Assembly (NCBI GenBank): GCA_003255065.1
Contig: QAOA01006526.1
Location: 62,001-126,000 of the forward strand
DNA: 64,000 nt
Direction of reading: 5' to 3'
Source of the DNA: Cercis canadensis
Taxonomy: Eukaryota > Streptophyta > Magnoliopsida > Fabales > Fabaceae
The notes beneath the pieces were generated by a model that was not told the DNA's origin, searched no databases, and was given only the letters and a program-made list of their open reading frames with translations. The number at the start of each line of letters is the position of its first letter. The first letter of the stretch is position 1. Positions 1 through 11,139 of this stretch are shown here, one piece after another. Made by a program: the position numbers and the translations under genes.

Positions 1-228
1 GCCTCTTTTAACAACCAAAATCATTTTAAAGAAGTGTCAATGTACAAAATTTAAAATGCCATTTTTCACAATTATGGCCAAAAGAATCTCTTTATCATTA
101 TTAGGCTAAAGGTGACTAATGGCCCCAAAATTAACTTTACGTTAAAAAGTCCATTATGCAGACTTAAGTGTTGTTACAGAATCAACATAACTGCATCTGC
201 ATGCGATATGAAGAAGGAAATTAACGAC
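1..228. other. 3' flank of the epimerase gene
   Basis: This stretch lies downstream of the epimerase stop codon on the minus strand and probably holds its 3' untranslated region. I see no coding sequence in it. An in-frame TAA directly follows the last coding codons, so no further exon is needed here. Confidence 0.5.
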
Positions 229-2617
229 TTACCATGCAATATTATCCCAATGAAGAAAACCGCCTTGGCCTCTGGCATTTGTGAACTTATAAGTGGCACC
301 TGAAACTGTTCAAAGAAGTACTCAACTCAAGCATTATATGCTTGCAAAAAATACCAAATCAAACTGCTCTCAACATGGAAACCAATAATTTAAGAGCAGA
401 GTGGGAAAGTTAGATAGACAATACCTTCATAGCCCTCAAGAACTGGATCTTCCGACAGTAGAAGTGGTGTATCTAGGTCAATGAACCTACATTAAGTTGT
501 TCAAATGCATTTATGACATAGAAAGCGAAATATATAGAAGGAGAAAAGATTAAAAAAAATATTAAAAGAAGAAGGTAAAAACATACTTCTCATCTATAAC
601 GATACTTACTTGAAACACCCAAGGCCAGCAGCAAGGTGGCCAGCAAAACCCATAGCTAGTCTTGTCTCAACCATACCACCGATCATCAAATTTAATCCAG
701 CTGCTTTTGCCACTTCAATAATATTAAGGGCACCCACAACCCCAACTTTGGCAAGCTTAATGTTAATTACATTCGCAAGATTTCCTTCTACTATCCTGAA
801 AACATCATCTAAACTCCGGCAACTCTCATCAGCTGCAACAGATACACCATACCTGTCTCTTGCTATATTAGTAACATATCCAAGACCTTCCCAATCATCT
901 CTGTGAACAGGTTGTTCAAATAGAACAGGAGTGACCCCCATTTCTGCAATAGAAAACAACTTTTTAGTTCCTAGCCTAAGTTGCCTAAGATTCTGCCATA
1001 AAGTTGCAAAAGTATTAGTGGTGCATGTGTGCATCATTTTGTACAAGAATGTTGACAGTAATTTGGAGTATATATGCAAGATGCTGAGATAGCTTTATCT
1101 ATATGCTCTTCACCATGTAATTTTTCAAGAACCTCCACAGCTTCCTTAGGGCTGTACCCCTCATTAGCATCCAGGATAAACAGAGATTCAGGGTGGGCAA
1201 CACGTATAGCTTGAAGAACTTCTATGTCTGCATTCAGATTCTTGCCCACTTTGAGCTTCAAAGTTTTAAATCCTTCTATGCGATACTTTGAAGCCAATTT
1301 AGCTGCTTCAGTTGGACAAACAATTGGGATCTGCACATATAAGTTGGCTTAGATTAGTTTCTAGCTAGCAGATAATGCTTTCACTTCTTTTTGTATTAGT
1401 ATTTATTTTTTATGAGAGCAAACATAAAGGCCTAGAACAGTTTTACCAGAAGAAAGTCAACAAGGACTTAACTGTTATATCAGTAGTTATTGTATTTGAA
1501 GCTCCACCAAAAAGCCTCCAGAGTGGCACCCGAATACTATTAGCAACTGCATCAATTAATGCCATCTCCACCCCCGCCCTAACCTTCAATATAATCACAC
1601 AGATTTCATGAGAGTAAAAAACTGTTCACTATGACAGTTAAGAAGACAATTCCTTAAAGATAAATAGCAGGACTTTTTACAAAACAAAATAGAAGATTCC
1701 TTTTATTATTTGAAAACCACATTCATACATTAGCCACTTGTTTCTTCAAGAGCAACAACGTAAAATATCAGAAGCTAACATAAATTTTTATAAATTGTTC
1801 AAGTTGAGAATCCAGCCTGCACTTTAAAGTCTTCAAATTCACGAGAGAGAGAGATGGAAAAGTCAAGCAAGTAAATGTTAAAGAGTATAATGCTGAGTTG
1901 AAAATTAAATTTTTCTCAAATTACTATATTTTCCTACCAAGTAGAAGATTACAGATTCAATCAAAATTCTAGGAAATCTAGTAATTGGCCATTTCAGTTT
2001 CAAAAGTAAAGGAATTCAGCGACAAATTATGAGATGATTGATTATATAACTAGCAATACAAACAATAGAAGAAAAGAACAGCAATAATTCGAACTGAGCT
2101 CAATCTCACTCACCGAAGCAAACTCGTGCCCGGGGAGAATACCAGCAATCTCCCCCAACATCGAACCCAACGTTAGTGCCGGGCTTCGCCGCAAAAACTG
2201 ACATGCCTCTGCAGCCTTAGCCATGGCCGTGGGTTGATCCTCTGCAGTAACAAACGGCAAAATTGGTGCCTCGCCCCACCCCACTGACCCATTACTCAAC
2301 TCAACTCTAATTGCCACATTCTCTACCTTGTCCAATCTTGAGGAAGCGATCGTAAAAGAAGCAATCAAGGGCACGTTCAATGGTCTGTTCTCTGCTCTTT
2401 GCACATCAACCGTAACCGTTTCCAACAAATTCTTGAAGCTGAGGCTTGTGGTTGTTGCCGCAGGTGTCGTAGCGGCCATTTTTTTGGCACAAGCACCTGA
2501 TCTTTTTGCAAAGCACCAAGAAATTTGGAACCTTTTTGGGTTCTGAGTGAAGAGGAGAGGAGAGCAGAAGAGGGAAGTGTGGGATGGTGAGTGCAAGCAT
2601 AACCCAGTTGACTCCAT
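229..2617 (-). CDS. L-Ala-D/L-Glu epimerase (enolase superfamily), plastid-type precursor
   Basis: Six exons (2617-2114, 1583-1473, 1330-1114, 943-610, 486-425, 299-229) join in phase to give 432 residues. All junctions are GT-AG. The product belongs to the mandelate racemase/muconate-lactonising branch of the enolase superfamily; plant members epimerise L-Ala-D/L-amino-acid dipeptides. Expected active-site elements are visible: the KxK pair at K230 and K232, metal ligands D259 (LDANEG), E287 (LFEQP) and D316 (AADES), and the second general base K340 (NIKLAK). Residues 1 to about 60 are Ser/Thr-rich with few acidic residues, which suggests a plastid transit peptide; a second Met (KKMAATTP) could give a form without it. 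The start at 2617 is the first Met of the open frame. The stop TAA sits across what looks like a splice donor (TGGTAAGT), so the last exon needs no further splicing. The family is clear; the substrate and location are inferred. Confidence 0.9.
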
Positions 2618-4050
2618 TGGCGAAAGTGTTGAGGAGGTGAGTATTGGAGTGATGGGATCGGGAAGTTAGGAGTATATGATTGGGTTGTGAGGAAGTTGTT
2701 GTTAATAGCCACCATTGTTTATTTTTCCTTGTCGTATCAAAATGTCCGGACTGAACACTGAACAGGTTGGTCGGAAATTTTTAATTCTCCTTAAGACAAA
2801 GCATTCTCCCCACATTTTTCACGACCCTTTTTTTATTCTCGTCTATCGGCGCCCGTCTCCTGCCTTCCGCTTGGCGCTTGCCTCGAACTGGGAGCAGGGA
2901 TGAGGCCCGTGAGGGAAACCAGCCTTGTTTCATTTCAAAAAATATTTTTTTATATTATATAATTATTTTTAATATGATAATTATATAATACAAAAAAATA
3001 TATATTTATATATATTATCAGAATAATCACATAATATAAAAAAATATTTTAAATATTTCACACAATATAAATAAAAAACTTTATTTTATTTTTTTTGATA
3101 AAATATCGGGGAACCCTACCAAAATTTTGTCCCCTTGCAAGCCTTACTTTTACGTATGATGTGGCCTTAGTGCATATAATTAAGTAAGTACTTGGCTAAT
3201 ACTTTGGTCTAACTCTTTTGTTGGATTGCTACTTTCACGATTCTTCTGTATTATGATCCATTATAGTACCTTCAAATTATATTCAATTAGACTTAAGCTT
3301 CCACAAAGTGCCTCTTCCGAATGCTTAAAGGACAGTCCCTATTAAGTAGATCTTGAAGCAGAAACTGGGCCTGGCCCCCTATTCTCCAGCATTTTTGACG
3401 TGCTTTTGAGTTCCATGTTAAAAGGAAAGCATAAGTATAACCAGTTGTACCTTGCCTCCAAATTTGTTTATCTGTTCAATCAAGAAGGGTGTTTTTTCTT
3501 GTGCACTCACTTGACATCATGATATCTCCAATTGAATTTAACCGGAAACATGCCAGCATATTTCTATTTTGATGCAGCTCTGTTCATTCTATTTTTATTT
3601 TATTTTTTTGTTTCAGTTTTCTGTCGGAATCAATAGGACTTGAACTAATTTAACGTAAGACTATGGTTTTAAATATATTTTTGTGCACAGTTTTAAGATG
3701 ATTTACTTAATTATACGCCATTAATTAGCTCCTTATTATGATATTAATGACTAATTACAAAGAATCTAATGTGGATTATGGTGTTACAATTATTATACAA
3801 TCAGAAATTGACGTAGATTGCATGAAAAATGCATAGAATTGCTTGCAGGCCCATCAAGAAAAGATTCAAGGGAAATATTAACTACTTTAGAGTGGTAGCG
3901 GGTATGCAAAGCGATCTTCAATTCACACTCCAAGTTATTCCTTACTTTACCATCGTGTTCAGAATCCTCTCTGCTTATGCATGAATAATATAAATACAGT
4001 GCAATATATGGTAGCACAAGAAGAGAATATCAATCAAGGAGGGAGCAACT
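2618..4050. other. Divergent intergenic region between epimerase and reticulon genes
   Basis: About 1.4 kb separates two divergently transcribed genes, so it should contain both promoters. A GC-richer patch (about 2830-2930) is followed by a very AT-rich block (about 2935-3090). Apart from a TATA-like box near 3989 I see no gene or RNA in it. Confidence 0.5.
3989..3996 (+). promoter_or_regulatory. Putative TATA box of the reticulon-like gene
   Basis: The sequence TATAAATA lies 62 bases upstream of the reticulon ATG at 4051. That would place transcription start near 4020 and leave a short leader. This is a motif match only. Confidence 0.4.
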
Positions 4051-5222
4051 ATGGCGCACAATGATTCGTCTGATTCTGATAATGAAATAATCGTGCCACG
4101 GGCGAAGCTCTTTGAACATGACAGGCCAATACATGAAATTCTTGGAGGAGGAAAAGGTACCATTGGTTTCATCTTTGTTGCATTATCTGTAATCATGCAG
4201 TTTCTATAGAGTTTTAGTATCCATGGCATGATTTTGATAATTGGGAACTTAATTTGCAGTTGCAGATGTGTTATTATGGAAGAAAAGAAATGTATCAGCA
4301 GGGCTTTTCCTTGGGATGACACTGATATGGTTCCTATTTGAGGTTGTTGAGTACAATTTCCTTCCCCTTCTCTGCCACATATCCATCACCACATTGCTAG
4401 TACTTTTCATTTGGTCCACAGTTGCAGATCTCATGAATTGGTACCCATTTTGCTTAACATCAACTTCTGATTATAAATGCACCTTTTTAGACTGTTTTCC
4501 TCTTAAGATTATGGTAGTATATATTGCCAAATAATACCTAATGTTCAAAGTAACTCGCTTGCAATTAATATCCTTTACTTGTTAAATAATTTACTAAGGT
4601 ATAATCTCTTTTCTTACATTCTTATGCCTATTAAATTATGTTCAGGAATCGTCCCAAGATCCCAGAAATTATTTTACAGGAATCTTTCTTTCAAGATCTT
4701 GCCTTCGTCTTCTACAAAAGATTTAACGAGTTCTTGCAAATTATCCTTTACATTTCTTGTGGAACAAATCTACCACGCTTTGTGCTGGTATAACCATGCC
4801 CTATGCTTGTTTCCTTCATTAAACTTCAGCTCTCCAAACAATAACCGAACCTAACTAAGATCTCTTCTCAAATAATTTTCAGGTAGTTGTTTCTCTCTAT
4901 ATAGTGTCAGTGATTGGAAGCTACTTCAACTTTGTCAATTTGCTTTATGTCGGTAAGAAGATTTTCACCCTTGTTTGCTTTTCTCTATGATTTTATATTG
5001 AGAAATAATTGCACTAACTTGTCTTCTTTCTTGTTGATGGTGCATTGTTAAGGTTTTCTCTGCATCCAAACACTGCCAATTGTATATGAAAAATACGAGG
5101 AAGAAATTAACAGTCTGGTTGGAACTATCATACTAGACGTGAGGAAAAAATATAGAAGGTTTGATAAGAGATATCTCAATAAAATTCCCAGAGGACCAGT
5201 AAAAGAAAAGAAAACCAGATAA
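4051..5222 (+). CDS. Reticulon-like protein (plant RTNLB family)
   Basis: Five exons (4051-4156, 4260-4440, 4646-4787, 4883-4952, 5053-5222) join with GT-AG introns to give 222 residues, a usual length for small plant RTNLB proteins. A short acidic N-terminus (about 30 residues) leads into a reticulon homology domain that starts near ILGGGKVADVLLW. Two long hydrophobic hairpins (about residues 47-87 and 140-180) are separated by a roughly 55-residue loop. The second is followed by PIVYEKYEEEI, a typical reticulon feature. The C-terminus is Lys-rich (PRGPVKEKKTR), resembling an ER-retention tail. By family knowledge it shapes tubular endoplasmic reticulum by wedging into the membrane. It is divergent from the epimerase gene; no functional link is implied. 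Confidence 0.92.
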
Positions 5223-7024
5223 ACTTCAATGCTGAATCACTTCTCAGACCCGAGATTCACGTGGAAATTGCATTCTCATGGAACATTATACAGCTGCAGT
5301 GTTCAAGTAGTGTTGTATATATGCAATGACATGTAAATGGTTATGAACTGTGTTTACTTTTTTTTTCCCCCCTCTCAGAAACAAGTATTCAATATATTGA
5401 CTTCATTTTCTTCATTGTTCATGAATGGTTATAATGTAGATATTTAGAATTTTATTTTTTTGGACGCTCAAGCCCATTTGTCTCAATCTATTAGGCCCTA
5501 TATTGATCAAGCCAAGACACTTTGTAAAGCTCTTAGCAAATAAGCAAATCAGTGTGACTCCTTAATATGAGGCTTCTTAATTCACAACTAGGTTTTAAGA
5601 CAGCAGCACACTTTGTCTGACCATAAAACGAAACCATTTCAAATTAGATTCCACATTATGGAGCTAAATTATCCAATCAAGAGAAACAGCTCTTTCTGTA
5701 GTCAGCTTTCCATTAGAAAGATCCAAATTGCAACCACTAATATTAAATAAGCACAATTGTTAACATAAGGTCAAGTTTAAATGCTAGAATAAACAAGTCA
5801 ATCTAATTAACAAGGGAAACTCATCTTGGCTTCTTTTTTCCTTTATTTAATTTACTATATACATGTCAGATTGGAAACATGTGCTGCACCCAGAATTTCG
5901 GAGTGCTGATGTGTTGCTGCAGCAATATTTCTAATATAAACCGTTTAATTTGGCGAACAAATGAAACTTGGATTACAGGAATTCCACTAACGCTGACACG
6001 TTGTGACTATGTGGAAATTAAACTTAGAGCTCAACCTCAATGCTACCCCTTCTTTACAACTTAAGTCATACCAAAGTGGCTAAAGGTTTTGTCTTTCTTC
6101 TTCCTTCATTTGGATGATATAGCATTAATAAGTTCTTCTCAACCTAGTTTTTCCAGTAGAAAAGAAAAAAAAAAGGCTCTTTGGGAAGGTAAATAAGCTT
6201 ACATTGACCATATAGATTAATCTATAATTGGTGAGAAATGGCCCAGAAGAAAGCCCCTTACTTCTTTAAGCCAATACTGGTGTTGGTGTACCACTCAGAA
6301 AATTTAATTGGATCTAGAACCTAGAAGTGGTGGCTTGTGATGCTGAATTGTAATGGAAAACGCATGGAGCAAAACCAACAGCAAAAAAAATAACAAATTA
6401 TTGTACCATGATATTCTAGGATCATAACCCTTTTGAAACTTGCTAAAGCCATAGACCAAATCCTATTGGCCTCCACAATCCACTAAACAATAAGTGGAGC
6501 CCCTAATAATGTTGTTTTATATTCCCTTCAATTTTTTGTTGTGAAGAAGGCAGATCCAAGTAGAAGTCACTAAGAGAAATAATTGCTTTTTTATATTCTT
6601 AGAACTGAGATAGTTGTAGCCTCCCCGAGTCCATAACTAGAAAAGTTGTGCTTAGCTTCGTTCTTGTGTCTGAAACATGAAAGTGACCACTTCACTCCCA
6701 AAACTGGTACGTCACAACCCTTGATTCGGCTGTCACCAAAATGGACAAACTGCATGTCATGTTAGCTCCCACAATTGGATTACAAGACAAGAAGAGTGGG
6801 ACACTAGAGGCCAAATAATCACAGCTTCTGCTTTTCTAAAGGTTAGCTGTATGTGCCCACTAATCTTGATGTCAAAATTCTAGCGCAACCAAGAAAGAGT
6901 GAAAACGTCTTCAACTGCAGAGAAAGGATATTTTATTGCAAAACATTGACTTCAGAATGCATATAAGAAGCCTCAGTTCTGAAGGGCAAGTAAGGCACAC
7001 TCAAACTCAAGCCTAGAGGGAGAA
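5223..7024. other. Intergenic region
   Basis: Includes the reticulon 3' untranslated region, then about 1.5 kb of AT-rich sequence. The open frames here are short, lack family resemblance and have no plausible splice partners. I see no RNA gene or mobile element. Confidence 0.5.
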
Positions 7025-7246
7025 ATGGTGAGAGAATGGAGAGAGGTGACCAATTTGGATTTAGATGTTGGTTTCTTTGGTAATGCGTATATAATCTTGT
7101 GGGCAGTTTTGGTTACCTTTTCTATTATGTCAGCTATAATCTTCTCCTGTGCGGATGGTGTATCCAAAGAGAAAAGTTCAGCAGCAGATCCAGAGCCTTA
7201 TGGAGCTGGATGTGGCGCAGAATGTGGCGCCGCCTGTGGTGCATGA
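7025..7246 (+). CDS. Small single-pass membrane protein with Cys/Gly/Ala tail
   Basis: A single-exon frame of 73 residues in a good start context (GAGAAATGGTG). The N-terminus is hydrophilic (MVREWREVTNLDLDVGFFG). One transmembrane helix covers about residues 23-44 (IILWAVLVTFSIMSAIIFS). The tail is short and Cys/Gly/Ala-rich, with the repeated pattern GAGCGAECGAACGA. I recognise it as one of the short uncharacterised plant transmembrane proteins with a conserved VTNLDLDVGFFG-like start; the function is unknown. The regular spacing of the tail cysteines suggests metal or lipid modification, but that is inference. A TATA-like CATATAAGA at about 6959 lies 65 bases upstream. Confidence 0.78.
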   Translation: MVREWREVTNLDLDVGFFGNAYIILWAVLVTFSIMSAIIFSCADGVSKEKSSAADPEPYGAGCGAECGAACGA

Positions 7247-8699
7247 CTCTCTACTTACTATCACCAACTTCTTGCATAAACCTCAAAGAGGTTGAGAGCA
7301 CAGTTCAGAAAGAAGTAGAAATTTTGCTCATTCTTCTAATGTTAGTTAATTTCTTGTCTTTCTGAGCTGCTTTAGTTTTTGTGTCGAGAAAGCCAAGGAT
7401 AATATAACATTAATATGCTAACCACTTTACTTCTTGTCACTGTAAGAACAAACTCCTACAATAACTGTTTCAGCTCAATAGTTTGATCTACAAACTTCAA
7501 AGTTGCAGTCTCCTGTTGTCATTTCTTGGCCTTACTGTTGCTTGTTTTGTTTTAAGAATGTTCTTCTTTTTGGTTCCATTCTAATGTAAGCTTGAGTCCA
7601 CACGCTTAAACACCATCTGAGATTGTTCTATTTTCCTTACAACATTCCATGCCACTTCACATACCAATGCTGCAAACTGCAAATTATGGACAGACTCTTC
7701 ATCTTAATTTTATTTAAAACTTAAAAGTAGATGGCACCATGAAAGTGAAAGGATGTATATATATATAGGCTATGGCTATTTCCACGGCTTAATTAATATG
7801 TAATATTTTTCTTGACAAATTTGCCCGTTGATTACTCAAAAGTTTAGATCAAGTCTCTGAAAATTTTCATCAAAGCATTTAAGTGATAATGATATAGATA
7901 GAGTCACAATTTTGTGTCTTAATTTCTTTCCTCTCCATTTATATATTCTAAAGAAATTACTACCAATTTGAAGTTGGAAACTAAAGAAATATGAAATTTT
8001 CGGTACCGATCAGAGAATCTGAGAAAAGCTCAAACAACACACTTACCATTTCTATCTTCCGGTTCGTCTTCTTGGTTATAGAATTTCTATGTTGAATATC
8101 TTAAATAACACCCGACATTCAAGTCCCTCTCTCACCTCCTTTACTGCTTCTTTAATTGGTATAATATACATGACTGAGGATTAATTTATATTTGATGTAA
8201 AACTTGTCACACTTACACCATTTAATAATCTTCGGTAAAAGATAAATTTTATAGATTTAATGGTTGAATTAAAAGTTCTCATGATATAAATCATGCTTAT
8301 AAAATTTCATGAAATTTGATAATTGATTTTAATTATTAATACTCTATTGAATTATTTAATTTTAATATACCGCAAAAANATATAATTAACACTATAATAT
8401 AACATGATTCAATAGCTTGATTGGTGAAATTTATCTTATGAAAAAAATTATTAAAATGTGTAAATGTTGAAGTCTTACTGTAAGTTGGTCCCATATATAT
8501 GTACTCTGGTACTCTATGAAAGTGATATCTGCAAAATAGGATTAGGTTCCATAGAAAACCAAAGAATCTCATACCCCAAGAAAAGAAAAAACCAAAGATT
8601 CTCAAGCGTTAGTAAGTTGTGAAGCTGATTTAGAGTTTAGACACAAACGTTATGGTGTCTTCCACCAGATAAAATTGGGATAAAAAAGGTGGCACACAA
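7247..8699. other. Intergenic region
   Basis: Holds the 3' end of the small membrane protein gene and about 1.2 kb of AT-rich DNA. An undetermined base sits at 8379. Part of it (about 8271-8316) resembles the unit of the duplicated repeat at 17778-18212, so it may be a degraded dispersed repeat. No gene seen. Confidence 0.45.
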
Positions 8700-8780
8700 G
8701 TCAAGATGGCCGAGTTGGTCTAAGGCGCCAGTTTCAGGTACTGGTCCGAAAGGGCATGGATTCGAATCCCATTCTTGACA
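8700..8780 (+). tRNA. tRNA-Leu (anticodon CAG)
   Basis: 81 bases fold as a class II tRNA. The acceptor arm is GTCAAGA with TCTTGAC and discriminator A. The D arm is GCC/GGC. The anticodon stem CCAGT/ACTGG encloses the loop TTCAGGT, giving anticodon CAG, which reads CUG leucine codons. The variable arm is long, as expected for tRNA-Leu, and the T loop is TTCGAAT. CCA is not encoded, as in nuclear genes. One oddity is position 53, an A facing C61, where a G-C pair is nearly universal (see findings). It lies outside any protein gene. Confidence 0.92.
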
Positions 8781-9203
8781 AACCACTCCAATTCTTAATT
8801 TACTTTTCTTCCAAACCAAACAGGGAATGGATTATAGGATATATCCCATTAATCTCAACCAACCATTCAACCATCCAATCAGTGCTCCGGAATATGCCTT
8901 CAAGATATTAATTACCCTGGGTACATGTGAATGTAAGAAGAAACACTAAATGGGAATGTAGAAAAAAATGGCATGAAAATTTTCATTTGTGGATGGAAGG
9001 CTTCACATACAAGATGGAAAATCTTCGATATTCACAATCGTTGAACAGCCTACCTTGTATTTTTGTAATAGAAAGATACATAAAGTAATCAACTGCAGAT
9101 GAAGTAATATTGAAGAACAAAGATTTGGAAAATCCTATGTTTTCATTGAAATTGAGGTTGATGCAGCTGCAAAAAGGCCTACTTACATAGCAAATGTTGA
9201 AAT
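8781..9203. other. Intergenic region
   Basis: Between the tRNA and the 3' end of the Cys-rich gene. I see no coding sequence. Confidence 0.5.
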
Positions 9204-9575
9204 CTAAACAACAGGCTTGACCTTAGCAGAGGTAACATCTGAATCGATGTCAGAAAACGAAGAATAGTCTGCATAAATCCTATTCTTGGATCCATGACAA
9301 GCCCATTGCCAGGCACGTCGCAACGCTTGCTGACAAATTTTGTAAGGTAGCTTGATACAACAACAGACAGCAATAGCTAGTGGGCAACAGACACAGAGCA
9401 AGCAACTACTACAAACAAATTCAATCAATTTTTCTTTGCATTTTGGACCATGTTGTTGATGAGAGGCCAAACTAGAACAAGAGCAAGGCTTGGCATGCCT
9501 TATTTCCGTACAATCATACCTCCTGTTACGGAATTTTACCTTTCCTTTGTCTTCAATAACCACTTTGCTTCCCAT
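9204..9575 (-). CDS. Small Cys-rich protein of an uncharacterised plant family
   Basis: A single-exon frame of 123 residues. The N-terminal half is basic and hydrophilic. A Cys-dense hydrophobic stretch at about residues 53-73 (FVCSSCLLCVCCPLAIAVCC) is followed by an amphipathic basic segment (IKLPYKICQQALRRAWQWAC) and an acidic/Ser tail (SSFSDIDSDV). I recognise the CCP-hydrophobic-CCIKLP arrangement from short unnamed plant proteins; I cannot name a function. The Cys cluster next to a hydrophobic stretch could be palmitoylated or membrane-embedded, which is inference. The frame shows no sign of an intron and MGSK is the only early Met. Confidence 0.75.
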   Translation of the reverse strand: MGSKVVIEDKGKVKFRNRRYDCTEIRHAKPCSCSSLASHQQHGPKCKEKLIEFVCSSCLLCVCCPLAIAVCCCIKLPYKICQQALRRAWQWACHGSKNRIYADYSSFSDIDSDVTSAKVKPVV

Positions 9576-11139
9576 CTTCCAGTATCAGGCACCAATGCAC
9601 CATCAAATATGCTTTGTGTGCTGTTCGGAAGATGACTGCATGCGCAACCTTTGATTCTGCTGCTCATGTCCAGTCGTATGTGGCTGTTAACATTTTGCAA
9701 AGAAATCTTCCAAGGAAAGCTTTCAAGGTTTTATTGGATCAAGTTTATGGTTTTATGCTATTCTGTTAAAGCGGAACCAAGCTTTAGCTTCTCACTTTCT
9801 ATCAGATTAGAATCTTGGATAGAACAAACCAAGGATGCTTTTCTCTTTTAAGATTCTCAAAAGAGCAAACCGATGTCAGCTTTTGTTTGTTAGCGAGAGG
9901 CCAACCTCAACGAATACATTCTCCTTTTACTTCTTCATGCCAAGAGCCCAAGAATGCAAAATGAAATAACCGAGTTATCACCTAATATAGGGTGTTTGGA
10001 TTAGCTGTCTTTTCTTTTATTTCCCTTAAAAGCCGTACCATTTGTTTTTGTAACTAATAACTAATCTAAACACCCTACGTTTAGTAATGCCCTTGTGAGT
10101 GTAGCTTCATTAATTGAACTCGTAAGGACGCATCCGAGTATATAAATATGATTATATCTTGTATCTCTTCACTTTTGTCTAAAGTGAAACTTTCATATAA
10201 ACTCCTTTACACATGTAAATGTAATTTTCACACAACCTATTCATTTCCTTTAGAGCACTTTGTAACGTAGACCACACAAGAAAGGCTGCAGAAACCGGAA
10301 GACCTCCAAATCCAATCCAAGCAAGGCATCTTCAATTCTCCACGCAACCTTCACCACATGCACCGCAACCCTGTACCTTTCTTCACTGAACCAGTGACGC
10401 TATATTTTAAGTCATGCTTTGTGTAGACTCTAGTTATATTGCCTTAAACATTCATAGACTGTTACTCATACTTTTAGCACTCAATACAATGCCCATTTCA
10501 CATTCCTCCCCATTGCCTCAAAATGTTCAAGTGCGTTCAACAATGATTTTAAGTGAAGGATGAAACTGGAAAGACGCATTCTGAATGCTGGATTGTCAAT
10601 AATTTAGAGTATATCCCAACCTAATTAGTACATCAATACTACAATTACGTCAAGTCTAACATTAGTAGTAATAATCTTTGTATAAGAGAATTGTGTCAGA
10701 TAGCATCATCATGTCCACGGTCCAACCCACTAGCCCCACAATATCCCATTCCCATCTCAAATACACGCAACATAGAGCACTATGAGCTTCTTATTCTGTC
10801 ACGCAATTCAACTAATTGACCAATCTGAAATTCAGAAAGCGCTCAACGATCCGTGTAATTCAGCGCTTAAATGTTTAGTAATCAATCTGTGTTCCATCGA
10901 CCATCATTTATATACAGGAAACGATATTATTAGTGAAAAACAAAATTGCTCTTTGAATGATATCCATAAACGTACGAAATCTGCAGAGAGTAAACTTGAT
11001 CTATGCTGCCTGGCCCTAAACTTGAAAGAAAGTACCGCTATTATAAAAAATAAATAAAATAAAATAAAAGAGAATCTGGGAGCAATAACATATTGAGGCA
11101 GGTGAACATCCAGAAGTTCATGTACCAAACCTGGAAATC
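9576..11139. other. Intergenic region with a short foldback element
   Basis: Contains the upstream region of the Cys-rich gene, a roughly 90-base foldback at 9988-10077 (listed separately) and otherwise unassigned AT-rich sequence. The open frame at 10782-11057 has no recognisable family. Confidence 0.45.
9988..10077. repeat. Short foldback (MITE-like) element
   Basis: Arms TAGGGTGTTTGGATTAG (9988-10004) and CTAATCTAAACACCCTA (10061-10077) are inverted repeats with one mismatch. They enclose about 56 bases. GGGTGTTTGG-type ends are common in plant MITEs. No target duplication longer than TA is apparent, so the class is open. Confidence 0.5.

Noticed and set aside
229..231. A further 3' exon of the epimerase gene beyond the GTAAGT-like site
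   Set aside because: Reading straight through gives TGG TAA, a natural end of the protein; a splice at GCATGCAG would also end at once.
2935..3090. Extremely AT-rich block as a possible matrix attachment or origin-like element
   Set aside because: Composition alone is common in plant intergenic DNA; no specific motif supports a function.
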